A stretch of 64,000 bases of DNA from Diphasiastrum complanatum (GCA_029204225.1 CM055102.1:4643520-4707519); one strand, 5' to 3'. Positions 11,057-23,715 are shown, counted from the stretch's first letter. A program made the numbers and translations. Notes: generated by a model from the sequence alone, not told the origin.

Positions 11057-11212
11057 TATTGGAAATTAAGCCCATAGTTGTCTCCTTGGTGAATGACTAA
11101 TTTCTATTTCATAATTCTTCCTGCATGTTTATTGATCATTGATCTAGGGTCAGTTGAAACCAACTTTGGTTCTACGTTTGCTCATCTGATACTTGCATGA
11201 ATCACAAACTTT
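11057..11212 (+). mobile_element. 3' LTR fragment of Copia family B
   Basis: It begins TATTGGAAATTAAGCCC just after the polypurine tract and matches the first ~155 bp of the LTR at 6427-5063 (opposite strand) with few changes, including TGATCATTGATCTAGGGTCA. The LTR is cut at about 11212, where a minus-strand protease fragment starts. The terminal TG has become TA. Confidence 0.85.
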
Positions 11213-12246
11213 TCACCTTCGATTTCATGTGAGCTGTTGTCTTCGAGGTGAACGAATCTTTTGGTGTTGTAGGCCGAATAGTCTGTAAACCATTCTTGAT
11301 GGCTCGTCATGTGTTGTGTCGCTCCAAAATCGAGGAACCATTTTTCGGACTGATCAACATGGTGATATTTCACCATGAAAGCTTTCTGCTGGTCGTCGTC
11401 TTCAATGTTCTACTTAATTGATGGCTACATTAGCTTGTTGATCCAACTATTCCTTCTTCTTGTTGTTGAATTTCAAGATTTGGTAGTCCTGGATTTCGTG
11501 ATTCGTCCTTTTGCAATACTTGAAGAACAATCTTTTCTTGTTTTGAGTAGGTTGCGGATTGTGGGTCTATGATTGTTTTTGATTGTCGTCGGATTGTTTG
11601 ACAACTTTATTCTTCTGATGCTTCTTCTTGTTCTTCTTGGAGAATAGGGTCTACGAGTCATTAGTGGAGGACGAGAATGCTCCATTCCTTCATGTTTTCT
11701 CCTGCAACAACATAATGATGACCCTAGATAGAGTGAGTGGAAATCATCGTCACCCAGTTTTCATAAGAGGACGACAAGCTAGAGAGTAAGGTCATGACAA
11801 CATCTAAATCTTCTATCACTGAACCTATCGCTGCCATTTTCTCTAGCAGAGTTTTGAAATGATTAATGTGATTCTGAACAGAATCACCTTCTGACATTCT
11901 GATTGAGAAGAACTTTCTCCTCAGATGTAGCTTCGAAGTGACATCTCTCACTTCGTAAATTGTACTTAATATATCCCAAGCTTCTCTTGAAGATTGGGCT
12001 TGTCTGATATGGCCGATTTGTGTGTCGAAGATGTTAAGGGTGATCAAGGCAAACGCCTTGTCATCCCTGAACTTCCACTTAAAAATGGCCTGCTCATCGA
12101 CACTTGGGAATCAATTCGGTTCCAATGACTATTTCCCATAGTTCTTTGGCCATCATAACTACTAGGCTCATTTTGAATTTCCATAAGTAGTAGTTCGAAC
12201 CATGAAGTTTATCCACCATTAGAGCAGATTGTGGTTGGGAATCCAT
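11213..12246 (-). pseudogene. Copia family C Gag and protease start
   Basis: On the minus strand the Gag starts at the Met at 12246 (MDSQPQSALMVDKLHGSNYY). It continues through LHLRRKFFSIRMSE, VMTLLSSLSSSYENWV (11724-12047) and a degenerate zinc knuckle (RLFFKYCKRTNHEIQ near 11500). The protease begins with KWFLDFGATQHMTSHQEWF (11211-11376), where the catalytic Asp is present. Frames are shifted near 12060 and 11700. The sequence ends at 11213 against the family B LTR. It is related to family B Gag but distinct, and has its own LTR. Confidence 0.8.
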
Positions 12247-12401
12247 TTGGAAGTTCAAGATAAGCGTATGCAGATGTAGATTATATAACTGGAAAAAATT
12301 ATATTGAGTGTCTACTCTGTATCAGAACAGTCGTTATGATAGTATAAGCTCTATAGTAGCTCTGATACCATGTTGGTATCAGGTAAAGAAATCAGCTAGT
12401 T

Positions 12402-12414
12402 GGCTCTGATACCA
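12402..12414 (-). other. Primer-binding site of Copia family C, with a second copy upstream
   Basis: The minus strand reads TGGTATCAGAGCC directly next to the LTR end at 12415. A second copy of the same site plus LTR edge, CTCTGATACCATGTTGG on the + strand, lies 46 bp away at about 12360-12376. There it also forms an inverted repeat (TGATACC ATGTT GGTATCA). Confidence 0.8.
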
Positions 12415-13508
12415 TGTTGGGGAATGAAATGGTGAAATGACCGATGGCGGAATGAGCCGAGATGGTAGGACTCCAACGTTCCCTCGGTGCGTGCACTATG
12501 ACAAATAGTATAAATCAATTCTCTGATTTATAAATCAGTTCTCGTAGGCGAACACAAATGATCTGTTTTTGTTTTGCGGAAGCGTAATGATTCAGAGTTC
12601 GAACATTAAGATCAACACAAATTAACAATCATAAAATATTTTAATCTACAAATAGCTTCATCTGCATAGCATGAATTGATTAGAACATAATGAAGATGCA
12701 TTCAACACAATACGACACGATTTAAATCACTTGAACATAAATAAATAATCGTAGAAAATAAAAGTCTGAATGCAGATAGAGTCGCGTTCTTCCTAAAACA
12801 ATACTATGGTATAACAGAGAGAAATAACAAGTTATTGCGCTCTGGATTGATCGATTGATCAAATGAGTTCTATGTTGGTGATTACATTGATCAAGATCTA
12901 TATATCATTTGAAAGTACAAGAAGTTGGTGTCTGACGCAGATCGTGGCGAGATGAGTATGAAGCGGTCGAGCATGAAGACTGGCGCCGCTTTCCTTACAA
13001 AGTTCGCTAGAGACCGCAAGTGACGTTCTTGCAATACTTTGTGAGCTCCTTAGAACCATTGCCACTGGCTGCAAGTGATGTTCTTGCGCGACCTTGTGGT
13101 CACCCTTTTGGAACTCACCACCGTAGCATGTGATGCTCTTGCGGGACCTTCACGATTCTCCACTTGCAGGGCCTGCTACCACTATTGACCGCAAGTGATG
13201 TTCTTGCGGGACCTTTGTGGCCACTCTTCTGCAGGGCCTTGAAACTCGCCTCCGCTAGAGACCCGTAAGTGATGCTCTTGCAGGTCTTTGCGCTACTTTT
13301 ATAAAGGCCGCTACAGATTGCAAGAAGGGCTTTTGCGGGACCTTGTGATGATAGTTCTTTTGATGTGTGTCTTAAAAAATGGAGTATTTATGCATTAGAA
13401 ACTAGAGTATTTTTGTAAAGTGCGTGACTGTACATGTATTTACATACAGAAAATGGATGGGTCGAGATTAGCAATGAGATAAGGAATGGAGAGGATAGAA
13501 ATGCAACA
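12415..13508 (-). mobile_element. LTR of Copia family C, flanked by both PPT and PBS
   Basis: The LTR runs on the minus strand from TGTTGCATTTC (13508) to CATTCCCCAACA (12415), 1,094 bp. On its upstream side is a polypurine tract and the end of a pol gene (as for a 3' LTR). On its downstream side is a primer-binding site and a gag (as for a 5' LTR). This is what unequal recombination between LTRs of tandem copies leaves. A TATA-like ATATATAGATC lies at about 12893-12903, and U3 contains the palindromic repeats listed separately. Confidence 0.8.
13010..13350 (-). repeat. Palindromic tandem repeats in the U3 region of LTR C
   Basis: At least five diverged copies of a 50-70-bp unit built on GCAAGTGATGTTCTTGCGGG occur here (near 13016, 13073, 13130, 13190 and 13265, with a shorter one at 13318). 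Each core contains the inverted repeat GCAAG...CTTGC and is followed by ACCTT(T)GTGG. The copies lie 160-500 bp from the LTR start, upstream of the TATA-like site, where retroelement enhancers are usually found. Confidence 0.7.
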
Positions 13509-13660
13509 CCCCCCCTTAATTTGGATCCATGAATGCCTTGATCTTCAAACATAAAATAACGTTGAATTTTTTGTGTGCTTCTTGACTTAATGCTCTGTAA
13601 AGATGTTAGCTGCCATGTAATGCGTTCTGCCATGTACAAAGTGACGACCAGTTGGGACTG
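13509..13660 (-). pseudogene. Copia family C pol 3' end and polypurine tract
   Basis: On the minus strand this reads VHGRTHYMAANIFTEH, then after a stop KKHTKFNVILCLKIKAFM. It is the degraded form of the Copia pol tail that normally reads ADIFTKAL...KF. The polypurine tract TTAAGGGGGGG (13509-13519) joins it to the LTR. The reading frame further upstream on this strand, to about 13898, has no clear Copia motifs. Confidence 0.65.
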
Positions 13661-14514
13661 ATGAGTGGAAACAACATCGAAGCATCAATGACTCCTTGCA
13701 TTTAGGTGGGCTTGTGATTGCCACATGAGTCACATTTCTCCCTCCATTATACATGTGGTTGACAATTGCTCTCTCGTCGAGGTGACAATTGGCAATGCTC
13801 TCCCTCAAAGGTTGCTTATAAGAGGCTCTTTGCATGTGCAAAACCCGGCCCGTTCCTGACATCAAGAACGGGCCGGTAGAGAGTTGATGTATTGTCATGT
13901 GGACCTGCGATCCTGCTAAACTAACCGTCGGGTCGAGTTTCCGAACTCCCTCACCTCCACGTTCTCTTAGTCTCTCCAGGTCGGCTTGCCATCAATGCCC
14001 AGCTGCCATTTTGGGATACTTGGATGCAACAATGAATACCTGGCTGCAACAATGAGGCACCTGATTGCAACCACCTGCTTCGTTCATCTCCATCCCAAAT
14101 TAACACAAGATCACGATTTATGACTGCACACAACCGGTTAACAGGAGGATAGCATGCAAAGTTCAATCCTCACCCGGGCTCCCATTGATTACGTCAATCA
14201 TAGGATGAGAGTTCTGCATGTGAAGAGGCCCCTAAGCCGAGTGTATCATGACTACATAAATTGAGATTCCACATGGCTCAGACCTGCCCCACACTCAAGT
14301 CACACGTAGGCCTTAAGACCTTACCTCTCCTCTTGAGGAGGGGCTTACTTGGAGGGTACCTCCGGAGGCGGAGGCAGTCGCGAACATGTGGCGATCGTAG
14401 GGAAGACAACGCCTTCTGGTCAGCCTCGCGTCTTACTTCACTTTTCTCTCTTTCTTTTTCATAGCTCAATCTTTCCAACCAGGTGAAGGATCGGAGGAGG
14501 GAGCGAGGAGGAGG
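13661..14514 (+). promoter_or_regulatory. SAR1 promoter and 5' UTR region
   Basis: This is the interval between the dead Copia and the SAR1 start codon. The last ~200 bp are a GC-richer, purine-rich leader with GGATCGGAGGAGGGAGCGAG just before the ATG and a pyrimidine tract (TTTTCTCTCTTTCTTTTTC) at 14442-14461. An AG after that tract could be the acceptor of a 5' UTR intron, but no donor can be assigned. No convincing TATA box was found. Short open frames on both strands show no family motifs. Confidence 0.45.
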
Positions 14515-17500
14515 ATGTTTTTGTTTGATTGGTTTTACAGCGTGTTGGCCAGCTTAGGGCTATGGCAAAAGGAGGCCAAAATTCTGTTCCTGGGTCTGGA
14601 CAATGCCGGCAAGACCACTCTGCTTCATATGCTCAAGGACGAGGTTCGTCATCATCCCTTCTTTTAGATCTAGATTCTGTACCAAAGTATTTATGTGGCT
14701 TCTTGTCTTCTGCTCTTTTGAAAAGTGTGTGTGTGATTTTGATCACAAAAATCTGCTTGGTTTTTTTTAGGATTTATAGGTGATTTTTGAGTCGAGGATC
14801 ATATCCCTAGTGCAATTAGGGCTAAGATTTTTTGTTGGTGCTGGCTGTGATTAGTGCTTTTAGATTTTTATGAACGGGGTTCTTTTGTGCATTCAAATTG
14901 TGTTTGAGATAGACAGAGAGAAAGAAAGAAATAAATGTGAATGTCTTTCATTGTTCAAAGGTGCGTAAGACTGAAAGAGTACATCTCAATTCTAACATGG
15001 GAGCGTAAATGTCTTTAATATAATTCTCTTTTCAAATCTACAAATGAATGTAGCAGTCCTACTAAAACTGATAATTAAGGTAGCGTGCCATAGTCAAAGT
15101 TTGGTCTGTCATCTGCGAAATTCTAGCTTGATCAATACCTAGGGAAACTGTTTTCATTTGATTATAGCAGTTTGAACTTTGTTTATAAGTTAGGTTTTGA
15201 TTACTTGTCCATAGCCCAGCGGGACACTGTTTGCCAACACATACGGTGATGCTTGGGTTTGTAGCCTGCTTTCCCCACTACAGACGCTGGATGTAGTTGG
15301 AGGGAGGATTTAATTCTTCTTGTCCCCTTTGCAAAGGCAAGAAGCATATTTTTCAAGAAAAACTTAAGAAAAAGATAATAAAAGAAGAAGAAGACAAGAA
15401 AACATAGATAAGGGGAAAAGGGAGAATCTATCTCACTCTTCTGCCTGCCTTTCCTCGCAAAATGTTACGCGACCCTCTTGCATCCACAATTTGATTAAAA
15501 GGTTTTAATTATTCCTGCCTTGTCTGTGGATCAATCCAACGCAAGCATCACTTTTGATTGTATGAGGTAGCGGTGAATTTTTTTTGTTCATTCCTATGGG
15601 AGAGGAGTAAAAAACGTTCTGCAGGAAGTCACTATAGAAATATACAATGGACTTCACAGGAAGTATTATGCCTTGTGTGGTGGTAGGGCATTCGCTTGCA
15701 GGATGTATCTCCCTTACAACTAAGTGTAATGTAACAGTATAATCATTTAAGTGATTGTTGTTGATTGCTTGGCATACATTGCACATGGATGGACCTTTTT
15801 TAACATTTTCCATGTGTTAGCATTGATTTTCCAGAGAATGCAACAGAATTTTCATTGGGCACATTCAGCCACTTAAAACTCTTTTTTTTTTTGAAGTAGC
15901 TTGTTTCATAAGGCAAGGCACCAAATGTAACAATCAATCCTCTTTTATGGTTCAGTGTTTTATGGGCTATTTGGGGTCAAGATATCAAAGTATTATCATC
16001 GTTGTGTTTTGTTTATTGCTGCCTGTGATACGCTCCTTTTTGTTCCCATTCATAATAAAAGTCTTTTGAGTCTTCTCGGGATCATGTTAGCTTTCCCATC
16101 AAAAAAGCATTTTCATTCAGTTGGGTATTAACTAGTTTGATGTTAGGAACCTTTGAATCACTTTGTGATGGAGAAGAGGACCTTTAGAATCTGTAAATGA
16201 GATTCAAGTTCCTTTCAACATTTTAATGTGCATTTGTGAGAGCCTAGCTGGTAGTAAGTTACTACTAAGTTCTAACTACTATCTAGTTAGAACTTAGTAG
16301 CATAATAGCATTTTAGATATTAGTGTTTAGCAGTTAGGACTTAGTAGTTTACTAATTAGTGGTTTAGAATTAGAAGTTAGCAGTTAGCAGTTATTAGCTA
16401 ATAGTTACAGCTTAGAAGTTATTATACTAGTTACTAGTAAGTTAGTAACTACTTATATGTTAGTAGTTAGAAAATTTTCCAAGTTTTTGAGGCTTTAGGC
16501 AGCTAGCAAAAATTTAAAAGTTTTAATTAACCACAAATGATGAATCCCGATTACCTTATATTAATCACAATTCCAAGATTGAATGTTGAATGTTCAAAGC
16601 TGAGAGAGCTAAAGCTCAAAAATTCTTGTGACCATTGACTCCGGACGTGAGCAGTGAGCATTGAGTACGCCAATAGCCAATGGCAATACTAAATACATTT
16701 GGCAAACATATAGTGGTCACTGGCAACTTGTAAGTGCTAAGTGTTACTGGTGAGTTCTAACAACTACAGTCGGCCCTCTCTAAATGTTACCTCTACTTTT
16801 TGGCTACTCCCAAGGATTTTACACAGTAGAAATGTTAACTGTTATTTGTTAACAGACCCCCGTCTTCAAGAAATTGACCTGGTTAAATGTTATTTTACAG
16901 ATGGCTGGGGCTGGGCTACCATCTGACGGGTGGGGGTGGGCTATCATCTGACGGCCTGAGGCCTGGGCTAGCAAAATGCCCTAAAAAAAATGTGCCTAAA
17001 AACCAAATTTGCCAATGGGTTTCTCAAAAACCCAAATGTGCCCCAAATTGAGGGTTTAGGGTTTCATACCCGGGTAGCCCCACCCCCCACCATCGTGTTT
17101 AGAATCCCAAGTCCCCAGCCCCCAGCCCCCAGCCATGGCTTTACAGAGACATCGCGAGCAAACATAGACATCGCGAGCAAACCCAGACAGCTCATCTCAG
17201 CCATCGTGAGGGCAGGCAACTCATCTGAGGGCAGGCAGGGCAGCCATCGTGAATCCAATCAGAAATCCCAGCCATCGTGAGGGTAGGCAGCTGTTGAAAT
17301 CGGCTCACAGTCTCATCAAATCATTTGCAGCTGGGCGGGCCATCGTTTAAAGCTCTACGGTTTCAATGCTCTACAGGTTCAACGCTCTACAGCTGGGCAG
17401 CTGGGCCATCGTTGCTCTATGTACAGGTTCAACACTCTATGTACAGGTTCAACACTTTGGTTTGCAGCACACATGTCCTCTTGAAGCCAGCTGGGCCATC

Positions 17501-20500
17501 GATGCTCTACAGGTTCGGCATGAGATTTTAGGATCTGAGAATCATTTGCAGCTCACAGATCTGAATGCTCATCATTTGTTGGTGCTCCTCAGCAAATGCA
17601 GCACACACAGATCTGAATGGTTGGTGCTTCTCAGCAAAATGCAGCACACAGAAGCAGTTTTGCCTGCAGAGCCATCCCATTGAATAGTTGTCCATCGCTT
17701 TAAATGAGCCGCTAAGTTTTGTTTCATCTACTTTTAGAACGTTTGGCTCTCACAGTTCAGTGTATATAAGAAATGGGGAGCTTGCAGATGGCAGAAATGC
17801 CTTGTCATGAGCTTCTATGGAGGTTCACCCAGTCTGTTGTATGTAGAGTCATAGTTATGGCATTTGATTGTTTGTTTTCTGAGCCTCCTTGTTTGCATTG
17901 TACATGTGTAGATTGTGCTCAATCTAGGTGGAATCAGAATCCAATCAAATGCACTTGTGCTCTTCATTTGAGATGGAGTTTTGGTGTAGATTTTGCTGTG
18001 AGAAAAAAAAGACGTTCATGTAGGTGTTTCAAAAGATATAGAGTTCTTCCAATGTACATGTGTAGTTGTAAGATTGCATTTGATAACACATCTTAGGAGA
18101 CATTAGCATTGATTAGTATGGGGAGAGCTGAGTTAACTAATTTGCAGAGGAAGGAGATTGTGATGCATTATAGCACCCAGTCTACAGGAGAAATTGCAAT
18201 GAGCAATAGAACATTGAGTGCATGGGCTTCTAAGAAATATGGCTTTCTTATATCAGAGATGACAATCTCTAGACTCTTGAGAAAAAAAGATCAGTTTCTG
18301 CAAGGAGTACTTGCACAGCCAGAATTGAAGAGATTGAGGAAGCCAACCTGTCCACAAGTGGAAGAGGCTACCTTCTCCTGGTTTCTAGCTATGCAAGAAA
18401 GGGGAGCAACAATCACATATGACCTTTTGTGTGTTGTTGCCAAGAGATTCTATGAGAGACTTTCTAAAGATCCACGAGAGAAAGAGCTGGTGTTTTCACA
18501 CGGTTGGGTCCAAGGTTTCAAAAGAAGACACCAAATTAAAGGATATACTAGACATGGAGAGGCTGCTGGAGCAGATCATTCAGAGGAAGTACAAGCTCGA
18601 ATTGTAGAGATTAAGGAGCTCATCTCAAGGTACAACCCAACAGATGTTTTCGATGAAACTGGACTATTTTATAGACTGGAACCCAACAAGACCTTGGCGA
18701 CACGAAGATTGAGTGGTACTAAATAGCAGAAAGAGCGAATCACTGTTGCACTTACTTCCAATATGGATGGCAGTTTTAAACTTCGACCATTTGTAATCAA
18801 TCGAGATTTTAGTGCTTGATTTGGAGCACAAGTTTTGCTATAGATAGGTATTGGATGTTTTTACTTTATATAGAGACATCAATTAGGCAATTACTTTTAG
18901 GTTGCTTTTTCCATTATTGGCATAGAGATTTGGTAGAGTAAGCTCTATAAATGAATCGTCTGATGCAGTCATGGGTATCAGAAGGAAGAGCGGTGATAGA
19001 GATATCGAGTGTGCTAAGAAGTCTGGAGGCTTGAGAGAACCAAGCCACATGGTAGCCCTGACTGTGAAGACGCTGAGATGAAATGAGAGCAGCTTGAGTA
19101 TATCTCTGCTCAGAGGACTGGAACGCATTGACGTGCTGAATATATGTGATGAGTTGGAGTAAGGCATCAAGGTACATAGGCGGAACCACAAACTCAGCAA
19201 GGATGATCTGGTGTGGTACTGAAGGCTTAGCCCGAATCATGCGTGAAAGCATAGCGATCTGCAGTCGCGAGATACTGGCCCAGTCAAATGAAGTGAGGCC
19301 TGTACACCATGCAGCTGATGCATATAGCGCTGTAGGAGAAACGATGGTGTCAAAAAGCCGACACTTACTCGACTTAAGGAACCAAAATCTCTCCATTTGG
19401 GCAAGGGAAGCATGGCCTTTCCCAAGTCTACTAGAAGCTGCCTGTCTCATACTAAATATAGGACCAGTAAAAAGTGTGCCCAGGTAAGTGTAGGATGGAA
19501 CAATCTCTAACGGCCGACTGTCAAAAAGGAACTCCTGTCTCAACATAAAGCTCCTGGAAGTGTTGAAGACCATCACTTTGGTCTTCACAATGTTCACCCC
19601 TAGGCCCCATCTTGAACAAAAATCATGAAGACAATCAATCTGTCTTTGTAATCCCTCTCGAGTAGGTGGAAGTAGAACCACATCATCCGCATAAAGAAGA
19701 ATAGCGATCAAGATGTCACCAAGTCTGCAACCAGAACCACTGCACTGCTCAATAACCCTCTCCAACTCATCAATATATAATCCAAAAAGTGTAGGGGAGA
19801 GGGAACATCCCTGCCTCACCCCAATAGTGCTCATGATTTGCTCTGAGATACCTCTGTCACTCCGGAAACATCCCAATACTCTCTCGTAAAGTGCCATCAC
19901 TGCTAGGACTTTGTCATCAGAAAAACCAAGGTCTCGTATCTGCTGGATGAGTAAGGAGCGCGAGACAGAGTCAAAGGCTTTCCTGAAGTCAACGAAGTAG
20001 CAATAGACTCGCTCTTGCCGGTGCTGAGCTTCCTCGATAATGGCTCTGAGAGTAAAGATATGATCTGTGGTAGAATAGTGAGCTCTAAATCCAGTCGGGC
20101 CCATAGCATGCAATCTCCTGGTCTCTGACTCAGTACTGACAGCTGACTGAAGAATAGCCTCGTGATAACGTGCCCAATCATAAGAGTCCGATAGTTACTA
20201 GGATTCTTGGGATCACCATTTTTGTATATGGGATGGATGATGTTGGTGCACCAAGAAGAAGGAAAACCGGAGCACGGGGAATGAACTCACGCCAGAATGC
20301 CCCTGTTCTAAGTCGTCGCTCTTCCAGACTATCGTAAGCCCGTTTCTTACGACGAAGTAAGCGGGTAAAGAAACGACGAGTGGGTTGCAATAGATGAGGG
20401 GTGTGTATGCGAGCATTTGTGACAAGGTGATGCTGGGAACGACACTCATCGTCATACCAAGGTGGGCGCACCGGTCTAGGATTGTTCTTTTTGTTATGAT

Positions 20501-23500
20501 GGGGTCTAGAAGGGAAGGAGGCAGTGGCAGCCGTATGGAGTGTTGTGGTAAGGAAGGAAGCTTGCACTTCAAGCGGGCTATGATGTGGGAAAATGTCGAG
20601 CAGAGGGGAGAGCGAGTGCTGATAGGTAGGTGCAAGTGAATGGTCAAAGATGTATTTGGGTGCACGAGATAAAGGTGGAGGTGAGAACTATCGAGGCAAA
20701 GAAGTAGTACCAAGACTAAAGGAAAGGAAGGAATGATCAGAAAGAGTGGTAGGAGAGATACAAGAATCATGGATGAGTGAGATGGTTGATGGTGATCCCA
20801 TAAGGTAATCAACAACACTATGGCCGCCACTGTGGGGATGGTAGGTATATTTGCCCGAGTTGGGCCAACAAGTTAAACCATTAAGAATGGCCAACTTGTG
20901 AGCTTCACCTAATTGCAGCAAGTATTCTCCATAAGTGGTAATGGGGCCCAAAATGTCCTCAGAAATCCTAGTAACACACAAGTCATCTCCATCAAGGGCA
21001 CGTATACATAGAATCATAAAAATCAGTCTGCCGTGAAGCTGTCCTGGCATTAAAGTCACCAGTGAGAAAAATGTAACCTCGCTCTGCATATCTGATAATA
21101 TCTGTAGAAAGATCAATGTAGGGTGAACCAATACCTTCTACAAAGGAAGAAGGTACTGGAGAAAAATAACAAGCTGCAACAAAGATGTCTCTATCAGAAC
21201 CAACGCTATACCCGTCAATGCGGACCCAAATGTATCGTGAGTATTCATCATGGTTGAACTCAAAAATAGGATGCAGTGACTCTCTATACAGGCAAGCGAC
21301 TTCACAAGAACCTCTCTCACTAGCAGATCTCACCTCCTATCAATAGACCGAGTCCCATCTGTATCCTGGAAAAGTCGGTAAACCTCTCTCCTGACTCTCA
21401 TGAGTCTCCATGAAAAGTAATAAATCTCTCTCACCAATGAAGTCAAGCAGATCACCAGCAATGGACGATGAGTGTATGCTGTTACAATTCCAAACTCCAA
21501 TCGGCAAGCGGCATAGATGGGGCCCCAGTATGCTCTCAATACCGGGCGCCCCAATTCCCTATTTCTCAGCATCCTTGGACACATTATCAATGTATCGGAT
21601 TCGACCATCCCTGTAGATAACACGTCCGCCAGTCGCTCTAGCTTCTTGGAAGGCCTTATGCCTTTCCTCAACCTGTATGTACGTAAGATTATCATCCATA
21701 TATATTTGAGAACCACGTAGCTTGGCTCTACAGCGCATAGCATCGTGACGGCTCTCCAAGGATGTAAAACGGATGATGAGGGTAGCATTATCTCGGGTTG
21801 TTCTCCATGCTGAATCTAAATCTCTATTGTGATGCCAAGTGTACTTTCAAGGAAACCTTTTGCTTCTTCAAGAGCATTTTGAGTGTTTGCAATGCGCCTT
21901 ACTCGAATATTGTATGCTTTTTGCTCCCTAGATCTCTCTTCCGAAAGAGTAGCTGAAACTACCGAGGAAATAGGGGCACTTGGTGTGTTACCCTTTTTGA
22001 TAATGGCTGCCCACGAAAGAGTTTCCTCTTTCTGCTTCTCAATTTTGTCTTCCAATTCTTTTAAGTTTGTGCGATGGTTCAGGTGTAGCAAGAAGAGGCT
22101 GAGATTTGAGTTCTTTTCCTAGAAGATCCATTTCTTGATGCAGCTTGGCGTTGGCTTCTTTGAGAGCAGACATCTCCGTTTTAACCATGTGTAATTCTGT
22201 CTTCAAGCCCTGAAAGTCCTGTAATAGCACGCTCAGGCTAGAGGCAAGATAGGACTCCACTGCCTTTGCGGGAGTGTATGGTTCTTGAGAGTAGGAGATA
22301 AGAGGAGTTGGATTGACAGGCAATGAAGAAGAGGAGACAGTGAATGAAGAAGAGGATGGGGGAGATAGGAATTGAGGAAGATAATCAGATGGGGAAGAAG
22401 AAGGGCACGGGTAAGAAGAAGAGGAGGGCTGCTCAGCAGGAGGGACAGTGAAGGGGGCAGGGACAGAGGGGGATGCATCAGCGAGGGGGGCAGAATCAGC
22501 GAGGAGGGGAGTATTTGGAAATGAGCCAGCATGAGGGTCAGCAAGGGGGACAGGCAGATTAGGAGCGGAGTCAGCAGGGGGGACAGCGAAGGGGGCAGGA
22601 GATAGGTCAACAGCAGAGACAGCAGGAGGCCCATTAGGCTGTGGAGGGCTGGCCCGTGGAGAGATGGAGCGAGGGCTGGCCTTCTTCCTTGAGGGCGCCA
22701 TTTCCAGAGAGAGCACTCCAGCTCAGCGCCAGGTCAGCAGCAGCCCGGTGCCACGCTCCAGCGACCTCCACAACCAATAGTTCGATGCAGTTGGGTCGCT
22801 GACCTTTTGTAATCTTCCCAGTGATTCTACCTGAACTCCTGGAGATTTAGGATGGTCCTTTGCCCTTTCGACCCGCTGAGAAATCTAAGACCCAGGAATT
22901 TGTTGCTCTCTTTCACACTTCGACCTTTGACTCTACAAACTCATTGAAAATGGCATCTTAGCTCATCGATAGACAGCTTCGAGGGCGGCAAATGGAATCT
23001 TCTCAAGGTTTGGCAATGACTCAAAAAGACAACTGCTGGCTGGAGGAATCCCTTCAAAAGTGTAATGGCTCCAAGGAAGTCTCAGAGCCAAATGGCTCAT
23101 TCACAGAGATTGCCTGCCAACAGCGCTTGAATACTGGCAGTGATAGATTTTCCTTCACATAGGTGACTAGTAATCCAAGGACGAATCTAGCTCATATGAC
23201 AATGAAGGAGGTGACATCATTTTCTGCTCAGGTACGCGCTCAACTGCAGTTGATAAGTAGTGGAGAATGCGAGCTGCATGAAGATGGTTGGTGACTAATG
23301 ACTCAAAATGTCAGAGCCCAACAACCAGTGAGTCTGCTCAAAGAAAGATCTCGCTCAGCGATGGCACAGTTGGAACAGTGATTGAGTAAGCTCTTATAGC
23401 TAAAAGCATGCTCAAAACCAGTAGCTCAGGATCAATCTTGAAGTGCGATGGACTGCTTACTGAATTGCTCAAAGTCAGTTGCTCAGCTTTGAAGTGTGAT

Positions 23501-23715
23501 TAGCTCAACGTTCATAGCTCAAGTGCCTCAGAGGAAAGACACCATCGCTGCTTGGTGATCACTAGGAACAACTCGTTGGTTGGTCATCTTGCTACAGATA
23601 GACGTTGACTTCTGGTGAAGGGAGGAAACTAAGAGAGGGAGACAGTCACAGCAGCCATCGCTGGGAGGGAGGCCATCAGTGATGGAGTAGCCATCGCAGG
23701 GAGGGAGGCCATCGC

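Noticed and set aside
14515-14783. Alternative + strand frame through SAR1 exon 1 (14529-14783)
   Set aside because: It is a shadow frame; the SAR1 frame has the conserved P-loop and splices in frame to exon 2.
17050-17070. Telomere-like GGGTTTAGGGTTTCA
   Set aside because: Only about two units; not an interstitial telomere array.
16990-17683. Proline-rich and Leu-rich open frames on the + strand
   Set aside because: They are produced by short tandem repeats and differ in all three frames without conservation.
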